64,000 nucleotides of DNA from DAOMNO01 sp035443885. GTDB taxonomy: Bacteria; Planctomycetota; Phycisphaerae; Phycisphaerales; SM1A02. The translations under genes were made by a program, and so were the position numbers. The notes under the pieces were generated by a model, which did no database searches, was not told where the DNA came from, and saw only the letters and a list, made by a program, of their open reading frames with translations. Positions 8,048 through 17,252 of the stretch are shown here, piece after piece. Within the stretch, counting starts at the first letter, position 1, and each line of letters starts with the position of its first letter. The stretch lies in contig DAOMNO010000012.1 of assembly GCA_035443885.1 (NCBI GenBank), forward strand, positions 49,191 to 113,190, in the 5' to 3' direction.

Positions 8048-8752
8048 TTAGCGGCGGCCTCGTGCGCGAGCGCGAGCGCCAGCAGCGCGGGAGTCGATCT
8101 GCTCTTCCTCTGCGGTGCTGTACATGCCCTTATAGACCCACACCTTGATGCCCAGCGTGCCATATGTCGTGTGCGCGGGGACGCAGGAGTAGTCCACGTT
8201 GGCCTGAAGCGTGGAGAGCGGAATCGAGCCGAGACGCTGGCTGAAGGTGCGGGACATTTCCGCACCGCCCAGGCGGCCGGACACCTGAATGCGCACACCC
8301 TTCGCGCCGTTCTGCATCGCACCTTCGCATCGCTGCTTCAACAGGCGACGGAAGTTCGCTCGCTTCTTCATCTGCTCCGCGATCGCTTCCGCAATCAATC
8401 GAGCATCCGTATCCGGGTTGTTGATCTCGATGATCTTTACCGAGACCTTGCGACCGGTGAGAGCTTGCAGATCGGCCGTCAGCTTCTCGATCTCCTGGCC
8501 CTTCGGCCCGATGACGAGACCTGGCCGCGCCGTCTTCACGATGACCGTCAGCTCTTCGCGGGTGCGCTCGATGTGAATATCCGAGACGGCTGCGAATGGA
8601 GGCGTGCGGTTCAGTCGCTTATCGACGTACTGGCGGATGCGATAATCCTCGACCAGCAGCTCGGCGAAGAGAGCCTTCGGCGCATACCAGCGAGACTTGT
8701 GTCCCTCAGTGACGCCGACGCGGAAACCAAATGGATGGGTCTTCTGTCCCAT
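8048..8752 (-). CDS. rpsC: 30S ribosomal protein S3
   Basis: 234-residue mRNA-entry-site protein. It begins MGQKTHPFGFRVGVTEGHKSRWYA and carries a KH domain (RPGLVIGPKGQEIEKLTADLQAL, the GxxG loop being GPKG). The C-terminal domain has GVRIQVSGRLGGAEMSRT and YGTLGIKVWVYKG. Length is normal. It starts five bases after the rplV stop. Confidence 0.97.
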   Translation of the reverse strand: MGQKTHPFGFRVGVTEGHKSRWYAPKALFAELLVEDYRIRQYVDKRLNRTPPFAAVSDIHIERTREELTVIVKTARPGLVIGPKGQEIEKLTADLQALTGRKVSVKIIEINNPDTDARLIAEAIAEQMKKRANFRRLLKQRCEGAMQNGAKGVRIQVSGRLGGAEMSRTFSQRLGSIPLSTLQANVDYSCVPAHTTYGTLGIKVWVYKGMYSTAEEEQIDSRAAGARARARGRR

Positions 8753-8757
8753 TGAAA

Positions 8758-9090
8758 TCAGCTCCTCTGATCCACGACCACGTGGAGGTGGCTGGTGCGC
8801 TTGTTGATTGGATGCGCCCGGCCGCGATCCTTCGGCTGGAAGCGCTTGATGGTCGGCCCTTCATCGACGAAGGACTCCTTGACGTACAACTCCTCAATGC
8901 GAGCGTCGCGCTCCTCAGCATTGGCGATCGCGCTCTTCAGCACGGCCTTGAGGTACCACGCGGCACGCTTCTTTGAGAGTTGAAGCTGCGTCATGGCGTC
9001 GTCCACGCTCATGCCGCGAATGAGGTCCGCCACCAGACGGGCCTTCCGCGGAGCGATGCGGGCGAAACGATGTGTTGCTTGATATGCCAT
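8758..9090 (-). CDS. rplV: 50S ribosomal protein L22
   Basis: 110-residue exit-tunnel protein. It shows RFARIAPRKARLVADLIRG near the N-terminus and ends in the beta-hairpin sequence PKDRGRAHPINKRTSHLHVVV. Length is typical. It is 37 bp downstream of rpsS. Confidence 0.96.
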   Translation of the reverse strand: MAYQATHRFARIAPRKARLVADLIRGMSVDDAMTQLQLSKKRAAWYLKAVLKSAIANAEERDARIEELYVKESFVDEGPTIKRFQPKDRGRAHPINKRTSHLHVVVDQRS

Positions 9091-9127
9091 GGCAAATAAC
9101 TTCCGAATGCAGCGAACGGCAAACTTC

Positions 9128-9415
9128 TTACTTCTTGGCGACGGCCACGCCTTCCTTCTTGTTCGTGTGGCCGCGGAACATGCGGGTCGGGCTGAACTCG
9201 CCCAGCTTGTGGCCCACCATGTCTTCCGTCACAAACACGTCAATGAACGCGCGACCGTTATGCACTTGGAACGTGAACCCGACGAACTCCGGCACGATGG
9301 TGCAGGCGCGCGCCCAGGTCTTGATGGGCTTCTTCGAAGTGCTGCCGCTCTGACGCTCCACCTTGCGATAGAGCTTCTCATTGACGAACGGGCCTTTTTT
9401 CAGTGATCGGGACAT
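9128..9415 (-). CDS. rpsS: 30S ribosomal protein S19
   Basis: 95-residue head protein that contacts S13. It begins MSRSLKKGPFVNEKLYRKVE. The core TWARACTIVPEFVGFTFQVHNGRAFIDVFVTEDMVGHKLGEFSPTR is highly typical. The C-terminal segment RGHTNKKEGVAVAKK completes a normal-length protein. It lies between rplB and rplV. Confidence 0.97.
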   Translation of the reverse strand: MSRSLKKGPFVNEKLYRKVERQSGSTSKKPIKTWARACTIVPEFVGFTFQVHNGRAFIDVFVTEDMVGHKLGEFSPTRMFRGHTNKKEGVAVAKK

Positions 9416-9464
9416 AAGTCAGTTCCGAAATCCGTGTGCTGTTTCAAATACCAGAGAATCCGTG

Positions 9465-10319
9465 TCAGAGCTTGAGCTGACCGTAACGCTTGCTCTTACG
9501 ACGACGCAGAATGCGTGCGTCTGTCCAGCGGCCACGCGGTCGCGTGCGTCCGCCCTTCGACTTCGTGCCCGAAGCACTGGCCGGTTCGCGACCGCTCTTC
9601 GAACGACCTTCACCGCCGCCCAGCGGGTGGCAACTGTGATCCTTCGCCACGCCGCGTGTCTTCGGCCCGCGACCGCGCCAACGATTGCGGCCAGCCTTGC
9701 CGAGCTTGACGTTCTGGTGATCCGTGTTGCCGACCTGACCGATCGTTGCGCGACAGTCAAGGCTCACCTGACGGATTTCACCCGAAGGGAGTACGAGTGT
9801 CGCCCAGCGACCTTCCTTGTTGGTCAGTCGCGCACCGGAACCAGCACTGCGGCAGAGACCGCCACGCTTGCCCGGCTCGAACTCGATGTTGTGAACGGTC
9901 AGACCGGTCGGAATGAAGCGAAGCGGCATGCAGTTGCCGTCCTTCGGCTCAACCGCATGTGAACCGCTCATCAGTTCTTCGCCAACCTTGATGCCCTTTG
10001 GAGCCAGGATGTAACGCAAGTCGCCGTCCGCATAGCGAACGAGCGCGATGTGGCACGTGCGGTTGGGGTCGTACTCGATCGTCTCAACCGTGGCGATCAC
10101 GTCATCCTTCGTGCGACCGAAGTCGATCAGACGATAACGACGCTTGTGGCCGCCGGAGCGAGCGCGAACGGTGATCTTGCCCTGCGCGTTGCGACCGCCG
10201 GTCTTCTTCAGCGGCTTGAGCAGGCTCTTCTCCGGCGTCGAGCTGGTCACCTCCGAGTGGAGATTGACCGATGCGTTGCGCCGGCCGTTGCTTGTTGGTC
10301 TGTAAATGCGAATAGCCAT
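9465..10319 (-). CDS. rplB: 50S ribosomal protein L2
   Basis: 284-residue protein near the peptidyl-transferase centre. It contains RAYKPTS-like IYRPTSNGRRNA, KKTGGRNAQGKITVRARSGGHKRRYR and GGLCRSAGSGARLTNKEGRWATLVLPSGE. In most bacteria the C-terminal loop reads NPVDHPHGGGEGR. Here it reads AKDHSCHPLGGGEGR, with two residues inserted and the last His replaced by Leu. The ending RGRWTDARILRRRKSKRYGQLKL is atypical but plausible. Confidence 0.96.
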   Translation of the reverse strand: MAIRIYRPTSNGRRNASVNLHSEVTSSTPEKSLLKPLKKTGGRNAQGKITVRARSGGHKRRYRLIDFGRTKDDVIATVETIEYDPNRTCHIALVRYADGDLRYILAPKGIKVGEELMSGSHAVEPKDGNCMPLRFIPTGLTVHNIEFEPGKRGGLCRSAGSGARLTNKEGRWATLVLPSGEIRQVSLDCRATIGQVGNTDHQNVKLGKAGRNRWRGRGPKTRGVAKDHSCHPLGGGEGRSKSGREPASASGTKSKGGRTRPRGRWTDARILRRRKSKRYGQLKL

Positions 10320-10372
10320 GGGAGTCTTTCGTTACGGGCCGGCGAAGTTCTCGCCGACGCGCTTCAGAGTCA

Positions 10373-10651
10373 TCAGAACAGTTCGATCTTGTCCTCCGGA
10401 TGGACCTTCACGATGGCCTGCTTGATATCACTATCGTTGTAGAAGCCGAAACGATTGCGATGGTTCTTGCCCTTGTGGATCTTCGTCGCCACGCTGAGCA
10501 CACGAACCTTGTACAGCTCTTCCACCGCCTTCTTGATTTCCGCTTTGGTGGCACGAGGATCGACCTTGAATGCCACGCGATTCAGTTCCGCGGCGGCATA
10601 GGTGTTCTTCTCCGTCACCAGAGGCTTCTTAATGATCTGTGTGGCAAGCAT
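10373..10651 (-). CDS. rplW: 50S ribosomal protein L23
   Basis: 92-residue exit-site protein that docks trigger factor and SRP. It shows IIKKPLVTEKNTYAAAELNRVAFKVDPRATKAEIKKAVEELYKVRVLSV, the family core. Length is normal. Its start overlaps the rplD stop by one base (10651), indicating translational coupling. Confidence 0.96.
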   Translation of the reverse strand: MLATQIIKKPLVTEKNTYAAAELNRVAFKVDPRATKAEIKKAVEELYKVRVLSVATKIHKGKNHRNRFGFYNDSDIKQAIVKVHPEDKIELF

Positions 10652-11319
10652 CAGGCCGCCTCCTTCGTCGCTTCAAGAGCCTCGTGATTCCAAGCCTCGC
10701 CGTTCAGGAACGCTTCGAGCGAAGCGCGATCGACGACGAGATAACGATGATTGAGAAGTTCAAACACGTTGAGCTGCTCGATGCGGATGGTGCTCACGTT
10801 GTCGAGATTGCGAGCGGAAAGGGCCGCGTTGCGGTTCGCCGGGTCCAGCGCGATCAGACACGTGCGGTCGATCTTCAGCGCGTCGAGGAGAGTCTGCATG
10901 TCGCGTGCCTTCGGGGCGGCGAAATCCAGACGATCCACGCACTTCACTTCGTTGTCCACCAGCTTGGCAAGCAGTGCGTTGCGATTGGCGAGACGGCGCA
11001 TCTTCTTTGGCATGCTCTTGCGGAAGTCCTCGTGCGTGCGAGTCTTCGCAAACGCCACGCCACCGCCCTTGCGGTGCGGCACGCGCTTCGGGCCCATACG
11101 GGCGTTGCCCGTGCCCTTCTGGCGGTACATTTTCTTCGTTGAACCTTCGACCATGCCGCGGCTCTTGGTCCGCGAAGAACCCTGCCTGCGGTTGGCGTGG
11201 AACATGACGTACGCCTGCTTAAGCAGAGCGGGGCGCACCTCAGTACCGAGGAGCGCCTCGTCGATGGCGAGCGTATCGACCTGCTCGCCCTTGTTGTTGT
11301 AGATAGGGATATCGATCAT
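10651..11319 (-). CDS. rplD: 50S ribosomal protein L4
   Basis: 222-residue exit-tunnel protein; in E. coli L4 also represses its own operon. Conserved features are LLKQAYVMFHANRRQGSSRTKSRGMVEGSTKKMYRQKGTGNARMG and PKKMRRLANRNALLAKL. An unusually long gap of 174 bp separates it from rplC, with no readable gene in it. Confidence 0.96.
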   Translation of the reverse strand: MIDIPIYNNKGEQVDTLAIDEALLGTEVRPALLKQAYVMFHANRRQGSSRTKSRGMVEGSTKKMYRQKGTGNARMGPKRVPHRKGGGVAFAKTRTHEDFRKSMPKKMRRLANRNALLAKLVDNEVKCVDRLDFAAPKARDMQTLLDALKIDRTCLIALDPANRNAALSARNLDNVSTIRIEQLNVFELLNHRYLVVDRASLEAFLNGEAWNHEALEATKEAA

Positions 11320-11493
11320 TGTTCTTCACACCTGACGGCTTGTGCCGTCTGTTAGCGCCTCACCCTCCGCATCCGGTTTCGATTCCGGCGGGCAGGGTTA
11401 CGACTCGGTCGTCTTCAGTCGAACTGTCGCGATCGCGTGGTTCGGGTTGGGCGTTCGCCCGCCGCCGCCTTCGCAATCAGCCGGTTGAACGGG

Positions 11494-12180
11494 TCAGCCG
11501 GCCTTCACCAGTCTTTGCTTCCTCCGATTGAGGCGAATCGCCTCACGAACATACACATAGCCCTCATTCGGACCCGGAACCGGACCCTTCACAAGGATGA
11601 GATTCTTCTCCGGATTTACGGCGATCACATCCAGACTTCGCGCGGTGACGCGCTCGTCGCCCATGTGACCGGCCATCCGCTTGCCCTTCTTCACCTTCGG
11701 GCCGGTGCCTCGGTTCGTCGCGTGGCTGGCAATCGAGCCTGCGGAGCGGTGCTTACGCTCAACGCCGTGGCTGGCTTCAAGACCCGCGAAGTTATGACGC
11801 TTCATCGGCCCCTGAAAACCCTTGCCCTTGCTCGTGCCGACCACATCGACATACTTGATCCCGTCAAAGACTGAAACGTCGAGCGTCTGCCCAAGCTCAA
11901 AGCTGCTGACGCCATTGTCATCCTCAAAGCGAACTTCCTGATGGAACCGCTTGGGAGCCTGGCCGGCCTTGGCATCGTGGCCGATGAGCGGCATCGTGCT
12001 GCGACGGGGCTTGATGTCCTCAAACGCAAGCTGCACCGCGCTGTAGCCGTCGGTCTCAGATGTCTTGATCTGCGTGACGGCGCACGGCCCGGCCTGAATC
12101 ACAGTGACGGGGACATTCGTCCCGTCTTCCATGAAGTAGCGGGTCATGCCGATCTTTCGTCCAAGCAGTGCAGCAGGCAT
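11494..12180 (-). CDS. rplC: 50S ribosomal protein L3
   Basis: 228-residue protein that reaches the peptidyl-transferase centre. The N-terminus is ALLGRKIGMTRYFMEDGTNVPVTVIQAGPC. The L3 loop GTSKGKGFQGPMKRHNFAGLEASHGVERKHRSAGSIASHATNRGTGPKVKKGKRMAGHMG is almost canonical. It ends with a basic tail (RLNRRKQRLVKAG). It is the second gene of the S10 operon, 106 bp after rpsJ. Confidence 0.97.
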   Translation of the reverse strand: MPAALLGRKIGMTRYFMEDGTNVPVTVIQAGPCAVTQIKTSETDGYSAVQLAFEDIKPRRSTMPLIGHDAKAGQAPKRFHQEVRFEDDNGVSSFELGQTLDVSVFDGIKYVDVVGTSKGKGFQGPMKRHNFAGLEASHGVERKHRSAGSIASHATNRGTGPKVKKGKRMAGHMGDERVTARSLDVIAVNPEKNLILVKGPVPGPNEGYVYVREAIRLNRRKQRLVKAG

Positions 12181-12286
12181 TTTCGTTCGCTCCAGTCTTC
12201 GTCAGGGGTTGCCCGGAACGGCAACATGACGGGGGTTTGCTTCAACAAACAAGCGGCCGATTGGCCGCCAAAATACAACTCCAGGC

Positions 12287-12595
12287 TTACGCCTTGATCT
12301 TGACGAAAACGCCCGCGGGAACGACAAGCCTGTTCAGGGCTTCGACGGTGCGGGCGTTGGGGTCCGAGATATCGATGATGCGCTTGTGCGTGCGGATCTC
12401 GAATTGCTCACGAGACTTCTTGTCGATGAACGGACTGCGATTGACCGTGTAAATCTCACGGCGCGTGGGCAGCGGAACCGGCCCCGCAACACGGGCGCCA
12501 GTGCGCTTGGCGTGATCCACGATCTCGCGCGCTGAGGCGTCGAGAGCCTGGTGGTCATACGCCTCCATTCGAATTCGAATCTTGCCGCCATTCAT
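12287..12595 (-). CDS. rpsJ: 30S ribosomal protein S10
   Basis: 102-residue head protein, also the NusE transcription factor. The start chosen is the ATG at 12593-12595, giving MNGGKIRIRMEAYDHQALD. This matches the usual length, whereas a longer frame adds 20 unconserved residues. Conserved parts include GPVPLPTRREIYTVNRSPFIDKKSREQFEIRTHKRIIDI. An AGGA lies about 14 bases upstream. It is the promoter-proximal gene of the superoperon. Confidence 0.95.
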   Translation of the reverse strand: MNGGKIRIRMEAYDHQALDASAREIVDHAKRTGARVAGPVPLPTRREIYTVNRSPFIDKKSREQFEIRTHKRIIDISDPNARTVEALNRLVVPAGVFVKIKA

Positions 12596-12707
12596 AAGTG
12601 CGTCAATTCCTGCAATTCGCCGAGTCGGCGACATCCTTGTCCCGCAGTCGGACACGCGCCGACAGGGGCTTCGCTCAGCTCATATAGCCAGCGAGTGCGA
12701 ATCGGTG

Positions 12708-12735
12708 ATGATACGGGTTCCCGCGTTTCTGTCAA
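12708..12735 (-). promoter_or_regulatory. Candidate sigma-70 promoter of the S10 superoperon
   Basis: On the minus strand a perfect TTGACA (12730-12735) is followed after 16 bp by TATCAT (12708-12713), one mismatch from TATAAT. Transcription would start near 12701, leaving a leader of about 105 bases before rpsJ. The plus-strand gene that starts at 12817 diverges from this region. Confidence 0.7.
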
Positions 12736-12816
12736 CCTGAGGGGAAACCAAGGATCGCACCTTTTTTGATCTCACTGCCCCACTCTCTGCGAAACCCTGA
12801 GGATACAGTGTGCGTT

Positions 12817-14334
12817 ATGACCTGCGACCTCCTCCATCGCCGTCTGATGCCGCTCGCCCTCGCTGCGATCGGCACCTTTCTTTGTGCCCCTGACACCGCA
12901 CTCGGCAACGCAGCCACGGAGAAAGCCGCCTCAACCACCCAAGACCTGCGGCCCAACGTGCCGCCGGACTTCAACGCGCGGCAGAGGGGCCTTGATCCGA
13001 ACCCGCTGATCGTCGAAGCCCTTGGCCTCGCCATGCACCCGCCTGCGACCTCGGAAACGACAATCAACCGCATCGAAGGCTCTACATTCGTGTCAATCAA
13101 TGACGTTTCGGCACGTCCATCCTGGGGCATAACCGTCCAACTCCTTGCCCCGACTGGAGATGCGAATACGCCGCAGGCTCAGGTCGATCAGCATCTTTCT
13201 CAGCTTGCGATCTCCGGCAGGCCGCATAGGGTCATCCTGAACGAAGCCACGCGCTATGGCGGGGTGGACGGCAGGCTTTTTTATGTTGAAGAGTCCCCGC
13301 CGGGTGTCGAGCCACATATCACAGGCTTCCTCATCCTTCCCCTCGGCGACAGTCTGATGCTGGTGTTCTCCATTCTGGCGTTGCCTTCCGAGCTTCCGTC
13401 GCTTCAGGCCACGTTCCGCAACAGCTTTGAAACCATTCGCCTGCGCAGCGCCGCGGAACTCTCCTTGCAGCGAAGGACTCGCATTGATGCGGGCCGAGAC
13501 TTCCTCGCTTCCATCACTCCTGAACGCCTGCGCCAACTCGTCGGGCTTGAACTCTGGACGAGGCTCTATCGCACTGGCGCCACACCGCGCGACGAAACCG
13601 AGATTGGTTACTCCCGACTCGATGTGCAAGTTGCCAAGCGCGGCGCGCTCAACCCTGAACGTGCCGAGAAAGACTACACGCCCTCGGAAAACATAGAAGG
13701 CCTCATGGTGCGGATTCAGGGCCGCATCATTGGCAATCTCGAACGCGGCGTGTTCTACGACACGCTCGCGATGTATTGGGTCGCATGGGATCAATCGGAA
13801 GAAGCATGGACCGTGCGCGGCACACAACGGCAGGGCCGCGCGGAGCGAAGCGAAGCAGAAACCGGTGCGAGACTCCCCGCGCGCGATGGCGAGCCGGTTC
13901 CCTCACTTACCGTCGTCCATAGTTCACAAAACATCATGGACGGCGAACGCAGCGAGTGGACTGTGCCTGAGGTGTATCTGTCGCAGGCTCTCAGCCCGCT
14001 GCTTGGTCGCCTCCTGCCTCGCGACATCAGGGAACCGCGGGAGTATGCGTACTACTACTATCACTCCAGCGACCGCACGCCGCAGCTTTCGCAGCGCATC
14101 GACCGCTGGGCGCCGGAGTCGTCCGGCAACTGGTCGCTGACGACTCGCTTCAGCATGGAAGCCCCGCCGATTACCACGCTGTACTCCTCAAGCGGCCAGT
14201 TGATCCGCAGCACTCGTGCAGATGGCGCGATCGTCGAGCCGATTACACTTGACGCGCTTCGCCGCCTGTGGGAACGCAAGGGACTGCCGATTACCGATCG
14301 AGATGATCGCCAACGGGGACGCCAGCCACGATGA
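12817..14334 (+). CDS. Secreted protein of unknown function
   Basis: 505 residues from the ATG at 12817. The start is chosen because the next ~32 residues (MTCDLLHRRLMPLALAAIGTFLCAPDTALG) form a signal peptide. The mature part begins with a low-complexity linker, then an alpha/beta-looking region with PSWGITVQLLAPTG and GFLILPLGDSLMLVFSILALPSEL. The C-terminal half is charged and has LYSSSGQLIRSTRADGAIVEPITL near the end. No family is recognised. It overlaps the next lipoprotein gene by four bases (ATGA), so the two are probably translated together and may act in the same envelope process. Confidence 0.8.
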   Translation: MTCDLLHRRLMPLALAAIGTFLCAPDTALGNAATEKAASTTQDLRPNVPPDFNARQRGLDPNPLIVEALGLAMHPPATSETTINRIEGSTFVSINDVSARPSWGITVQLLAPTGDANTPQAQVDQHLSQLAISGRPHRVILNEATRYGGVDGRLFYVEESPPGVEPHITGFLILPLGDSLMLVFSILALPSELPSLQATFRNSFETIRLRSAAELSLQRRTRIDAGRDFLASITPERLRQLVGLELWTRLYRTGATPRDETEIGYSRLDVQVAKRGALNPERAEKDYTPSENIEGLMVRIQGRIIGNLERGVFYDTLAMYWVAWDQSEEAWTVRGTQRQGRAERSEAETGARLPARDGEPVPSLTVVHSSQNIMDGERSEWTVPEVYLSQALSPLLGRLLPRDIREPREYAYYYYHSSDRTPQLSQRIDRWAPESSGNWSLTTRFSMEAPPITTLYSSSGQLIRSTRADGAIVEPITLDALRRLWERKGLPITDRDDRQRGRQPR

Positions 14335-15059
14335 AACACACCCTGCTGCTCTGCTGCCTGATCGGATTTATTTTGATATCGGGCTGTGCTGCGACGACGC
14401 TGCCCGAAGCGAGAACGTTCACCACGATTGAGACGGTCGAGCCGCAGGAGCCGTTCAAATCGAGCGACATGTTCATCGCTTCGCAGGGAGATTGGCACTA
14501 CGAAGTCGATGCAGGCGATGCGGGCAACGGCACGATTGTGCTGCGTCGCGCGCATGATGAAGAATACGATGCGATGTTCTCCGACAATGAAAACGACCGT
14601 CGCATTCAATACTGGGTGGTGGATAAGGACGGCGCGCTGCTCCTCGCCGCAGTCGTGGAGCATGATGAGCAGGCGGTGAGCATTTTCGATCCGCCGCTGA
14701 TGATCGCACCGGCCCAGCTTGCAGCGGGTGAAAGCCGCACTGCGGAATCCAAGATGCGCGTTGTCGATTCCAAGAACCCGCGCCACCAGCGGGAACGCGG
14801 CACGGGCGTCAGCACCATCGAATACGTTGGCGATGAACGCGTGGATACGCCGCTGGGGGATCTGGTCGCCAAACGATTGAAGACCCGTTTTGAGGCCAAA
14901 CTCGGCCTTGCCACCGCTGTGCATGAAAACACCATCTGGGTCGTTCCCGACATTGGCGTCATTGCAGAAGAATCCACACAGCAGATCACTGCGCTGGGTC
15001 TGTTCAACAAGTCCAGCAACCGCCGCATCGTGCTGATTGAAGCCCCCGCCATCCAGTAA
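14331..15059 (+). CDS. Predicted lipoprotein of unknown function
   Basis: 242 residues. The N-terminus MKHTLLLCCLIGFILISGCAAT is a lipoprotein signal with the lipobox ISGC, so Cys19 should be acylated. The rest is predicted mostly beta and includes ERGTGVSTIEYVGDERVDTPLGDLVAKRLKTRFEAKLG and a C-terminal NRRIVLIEAPA. It resembles in style small secreted domains that measure or bind, but no family is recognised. Its ATG overlaps the stop of the upstream secreted-protein gene. Confidence 0.8.
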   Translation: MKHTLLLCCLIGFILISGCAATTLPEARTFTTIETVEPQEPFKSSDMFIASQGDWHYEVDAGDAGNGTIVLRRAHDEEYDAMFSDNENDRRIQYWVVDKDGALLLAAVVEHDEQAVSIFDPPLMIAPAQLAAGESRTAESKMRVVDSKNPRHQRERGTGVSTIEYVGDERVDTPLGDLVAKRLKTRFEAKLGLATAVHENTIWVVPDIGVIAEESTQQITALGLFNKSSNRRIVLIEAPAIQ

Positions 15060-15108
15060 ATCGCACGCCGAATCAAGCGAAGACCGCCAGCGTAAAAATC
15101 ACGGCTCC

Positions 15109-15117
15109 TGCTATGAT
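15109..15117 (+). promoter_or_regulatory. Candidate extended -10 promoter of fbaB
   Basis: TGCTATGAT carries both the TG of an extended -10 and a TATGAT hexamer (15112-15117). No good -35 is visible at the usual distance. It lies 28 bp upstream of the chosen fbaB start. Confidence 0.4.
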
Positions 15118-15144
15118 TCTCCGTTCCCATTCATGGAGCATGAG

Positions 15145-16242
15145 ATGACGACGATGACTGCATCAAGCGCCAAAGCCGGTTCGCAGGTCGAGCAGCTTCT
15201 CGGAGCGGAAGCCCAGGACCTGCTCACCTACAAAGCGAAGGTAGACAAATCCGTTCTGCATCTGCCGGGGCCGGATTTCGTTGACCGCGTGTGGGCTGGA
15301 AGCGATCGCAACCCGCAAGTGCTGCGCAACATGCAGGCGATCTACAACCACGGCCGCCTTGCCGGGACGGGTTACGTCTCCATTCTCCCCGTCGATCAGG
15401 GCATCGAACACTCCGGCGGCGCGAGCTTCGCCAAGAACCCCATTTACTTCGACGGGGAGAACATCATCAAGCTGGCGATCGAAGGCGGTTGCAACGCCGT
15501 TGCGACGACGTTCGGCGTGCTTGGCTCCGTCAGCCGCAAATACGCCCACAAGGTTCCGTTCATCGTCAAGATCAACCACAACGAACTGCTGACCTATCCC
15601 AATCAGTTCGATCAGATTCTCTTCGGCACCGTGCAGGAAGCGTGGAACCTCGGCGCAGCAGCGGTCGGCGCGACCATCTACTTCGGCTCTGACAACTCCG
15701 GCAGGCAGATTCAGGAAATCGCAGATGCCTTCGCGCTCGCGCATGAACTGGGCATGGCGACGATCCTCTGGTGCTATCTGCGAAACAACAAGTTCAAGGT
15801 TGAAGGCAAGGATTACCACACCGCTGCCGACCTCACCGGCCAGGCGAATCACCTCGGCGTTACCATTCAGGCGGACATCATCAAGCAGAAACTCCCCGAA
15901 CTGAACGGCGGTTACACCGCGCTGAACTCCGGCAACTCGTCCTACGGCAAGCTCGACAAGCGCATGTACACCGACCTCTGCACCGATCATCCGATCGACT
16001 TGTGCAGGTATCAGGTGCTGAACTGCTACAACGGCCGCTGCGGCCTCATCAACTCCGGCGGCGCATCCTCAGGCGAGAGTGATCTCGTCGAAGCGGTGAA
16101 GACGGCTGTGATCAACAAGCGCGCGGGCGGCACCGGACTCATCTCCGGTCGCAAAGCGTTCCAGAGGCCGATGGACGAAGGCGTCCGCCTGCTGCACGCG
16201 ATTCAGGATGTGTATCTGGATGAGCGCGTCACGGTGGCGTGA
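15145..16242 (+). CDS. fbaB: Class I fructose-bisphosphate aldolase (FbaB/DhnA type)
   Basis: 365-residue Schiff-base aldolase that interconverts fructose 1,6-bisphosphate with dihydroxyacetone phosphate and glyceraldehyde 3-phosphate in glycolysis and gluconeogenesis. Similarity to E. coli FbaB is visible along the whole length: NPQVLRNMQAIYNHGRLAGTGYVSILPVDQGIEHSGGASF, VPFIVKINHNELL, GAAAVGATIYFGSDNSGRQI, YHTAADLTGQANHLGVTIQADIIKQK and AVINKRAGGTGLISGRKAF. The lysine in the DIIKQK segment is the likely Schiff-base residue. The start is the ATG at 15145, with GGAG 8 bases before it; a longer frame adds unconserved residues overlapping the upstream gene. Confidence 0.95.
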   Translation: MTTMTASSAKAGSQVEQLLGAEAQDLLTYKAKVDKSVLHLPGPDFVDRVWAGSDRNPQVLRNMQAIYNHGRLAGTGYVSILPVDQGIEHSGGASFAKNPIYFDGENIIKLAIEGGCNAVATTFGVLGSVSRKYAHKVPFIVKINHNELLTYPNQFDQILFGTVQEAWNLGAAAVGATIYFGSDNSGRQIQEIADAFALAHELGMATILWCYLRNNKFKVEGKDYHTAADLTGQANHLGVTIQADIIKQKLPELNGGYTALNSGNSSYGKLDKRMYTDLCTDHPIDLCRYQVLNCYNGRCGLINSGGASSGESDLVEAVKTAVINKRAGGTGLISGRKAFQRPMDEGVRLLHAIQDVYLDERVTVA

Positions 16243-16304
16243 TGCACCTGGGCTGCAGCGCGATAGCAAATGCCGCTCACCCCGCACGCATCACCGCGAT
16301 CGCC

Positions 16305-16850
16305 TTACGCGTACTCGCCTTCGTAGCGCACGCCAAGCGTGTTGTTGAACAGGTTGAGGCAATTGATGAAGCCGATCATGAACACCACCTCGACCAATTC
16401 CGCGTCCGCGAAGGCCGCATGAGCGCGGTCATACACCTGTGTTGGCACACTGTTGGAGTCCGTCATCACGGCGCGCGTCAGTTCGCGCGCTGCCATCTGG
16501 CGCTCCGTCAGTTGCGAAGCGTCATCTACCATCGCCAGCGGGTCGTTTGACAGGCCAATCATTCTGCACATCGCGATATGCGACTGTGTGCAGAACTGGC
16601 ATGCGTTCCGCCGCGATGCCTCCAGAATGATGACTTCCTTGACCTCACGCTCCACCCGCCCGCCGGGGTACACGCCTCGGCTGACCGCAGTGAACGCTTC
16701 GAGCAGCGACGGCTGAAGTGACAGAGCCTGGAACATCTGGACCGGCCACTTCCCGGCACGGACCGCCGCCGCGCTCTCGGCAAACACGGGGTCGTCCTTC
16801 ACTGCGTCGAACGCGGCCCGCATGGCCTTTTCGTCGATCGTGATCTGCAT
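16305..16850 (-). CDS. AhpD-like carboxymuconolactone-decarboxylase-family protein
   Basis: 181 residues from the ATG at 16848-16850, chosen because GGAG lies 9 bases upstream. The motif CQFCTQSH (Cys84, Cys87, His91) is the redox CxxCxxxH of AhpD and related peroxidase-associated proteins. The region before it (GRVEREVKEVIILEASRRNA) and the C-terminal FMIGFINCLNLFNNTLGV are typical all-helical CMD folds. Such proteins use the two cysteines in thiol-disulfide exchange against peroxides. The natural partner is not in the neighbourhood. Confidence 0.85.
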   Translation of the reverse strand: MQITIDEKAMRAAFDAVKDDPVFAESAAAVRAGKWPVQMFQALSLQPSLLEAFTAVSRGVYPGGRVEREVKEVIILEASRRNACQFCTQSHIAMCRMIGLSNDPLAMVDDASQLTERQMAARELTRAVMTDSNSVPTQVYDRAHAAFADAELVEVVFMIGFINCLNLFNNTLGVRYEGEYA

Positions 16851-17252
16851 AGGGCGTTGCTCCATTTCTCGCCGCATCATGACTTTCAGGTCGGGTTGTA
16901 CCACATCGCCCCTGCCTGATCGCTTCAGGCCCTCAAAAGAGACCTTGCAGGTGAGTAGGCCGCTAGCGGTCCCAAAATGCCCAGTTTATCTCACCCGCAA
17001 AATCATCACTATCCTCTTGCATATCCCCAGACATCAATGCATACTAAGTGTCTCAGGCGGACCTTTATGGCTGTGGCTGCGATGTCTGTTTGTTCACCGC
17101 CTACACAGAGAGAGCTGTGAGTTGGATTTCGTGTTGAACGGCCTGCTCGGCCAGCAGCACGTTTTGATTGGTGGAGGCCACCCGACCAAGGCGACAGCGT
17201 GTCGTCAATCAGCAGGTGGGTACGTTCTCTCTTTGAGTTGAGGAGGATTGGT
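16851..17252. other. Intergenic region between divergent genes
   Basis: 402 bp with no gene that I can support. It contains the candidate promoter for the PEP-CTERM gene at 17017-17045, so that gene would have a leader of about 200 bases. The AhpD-like gene diverges to the left and its promoter should lie in the first 100 bp, but I could not identify one. Confidence 0.5.
17017..17045 (+). promoter_or_regulatory. Candidate promoter for the PEP-CTERM gene
   Basis: TTGCAT (17017-17022), a 17-bp spacer and CATACT (17040-17045). Each hexamer has four matches to consensus and the spacing is optimal. The implied leader of about 200 bases is long. Confidence 0.35.
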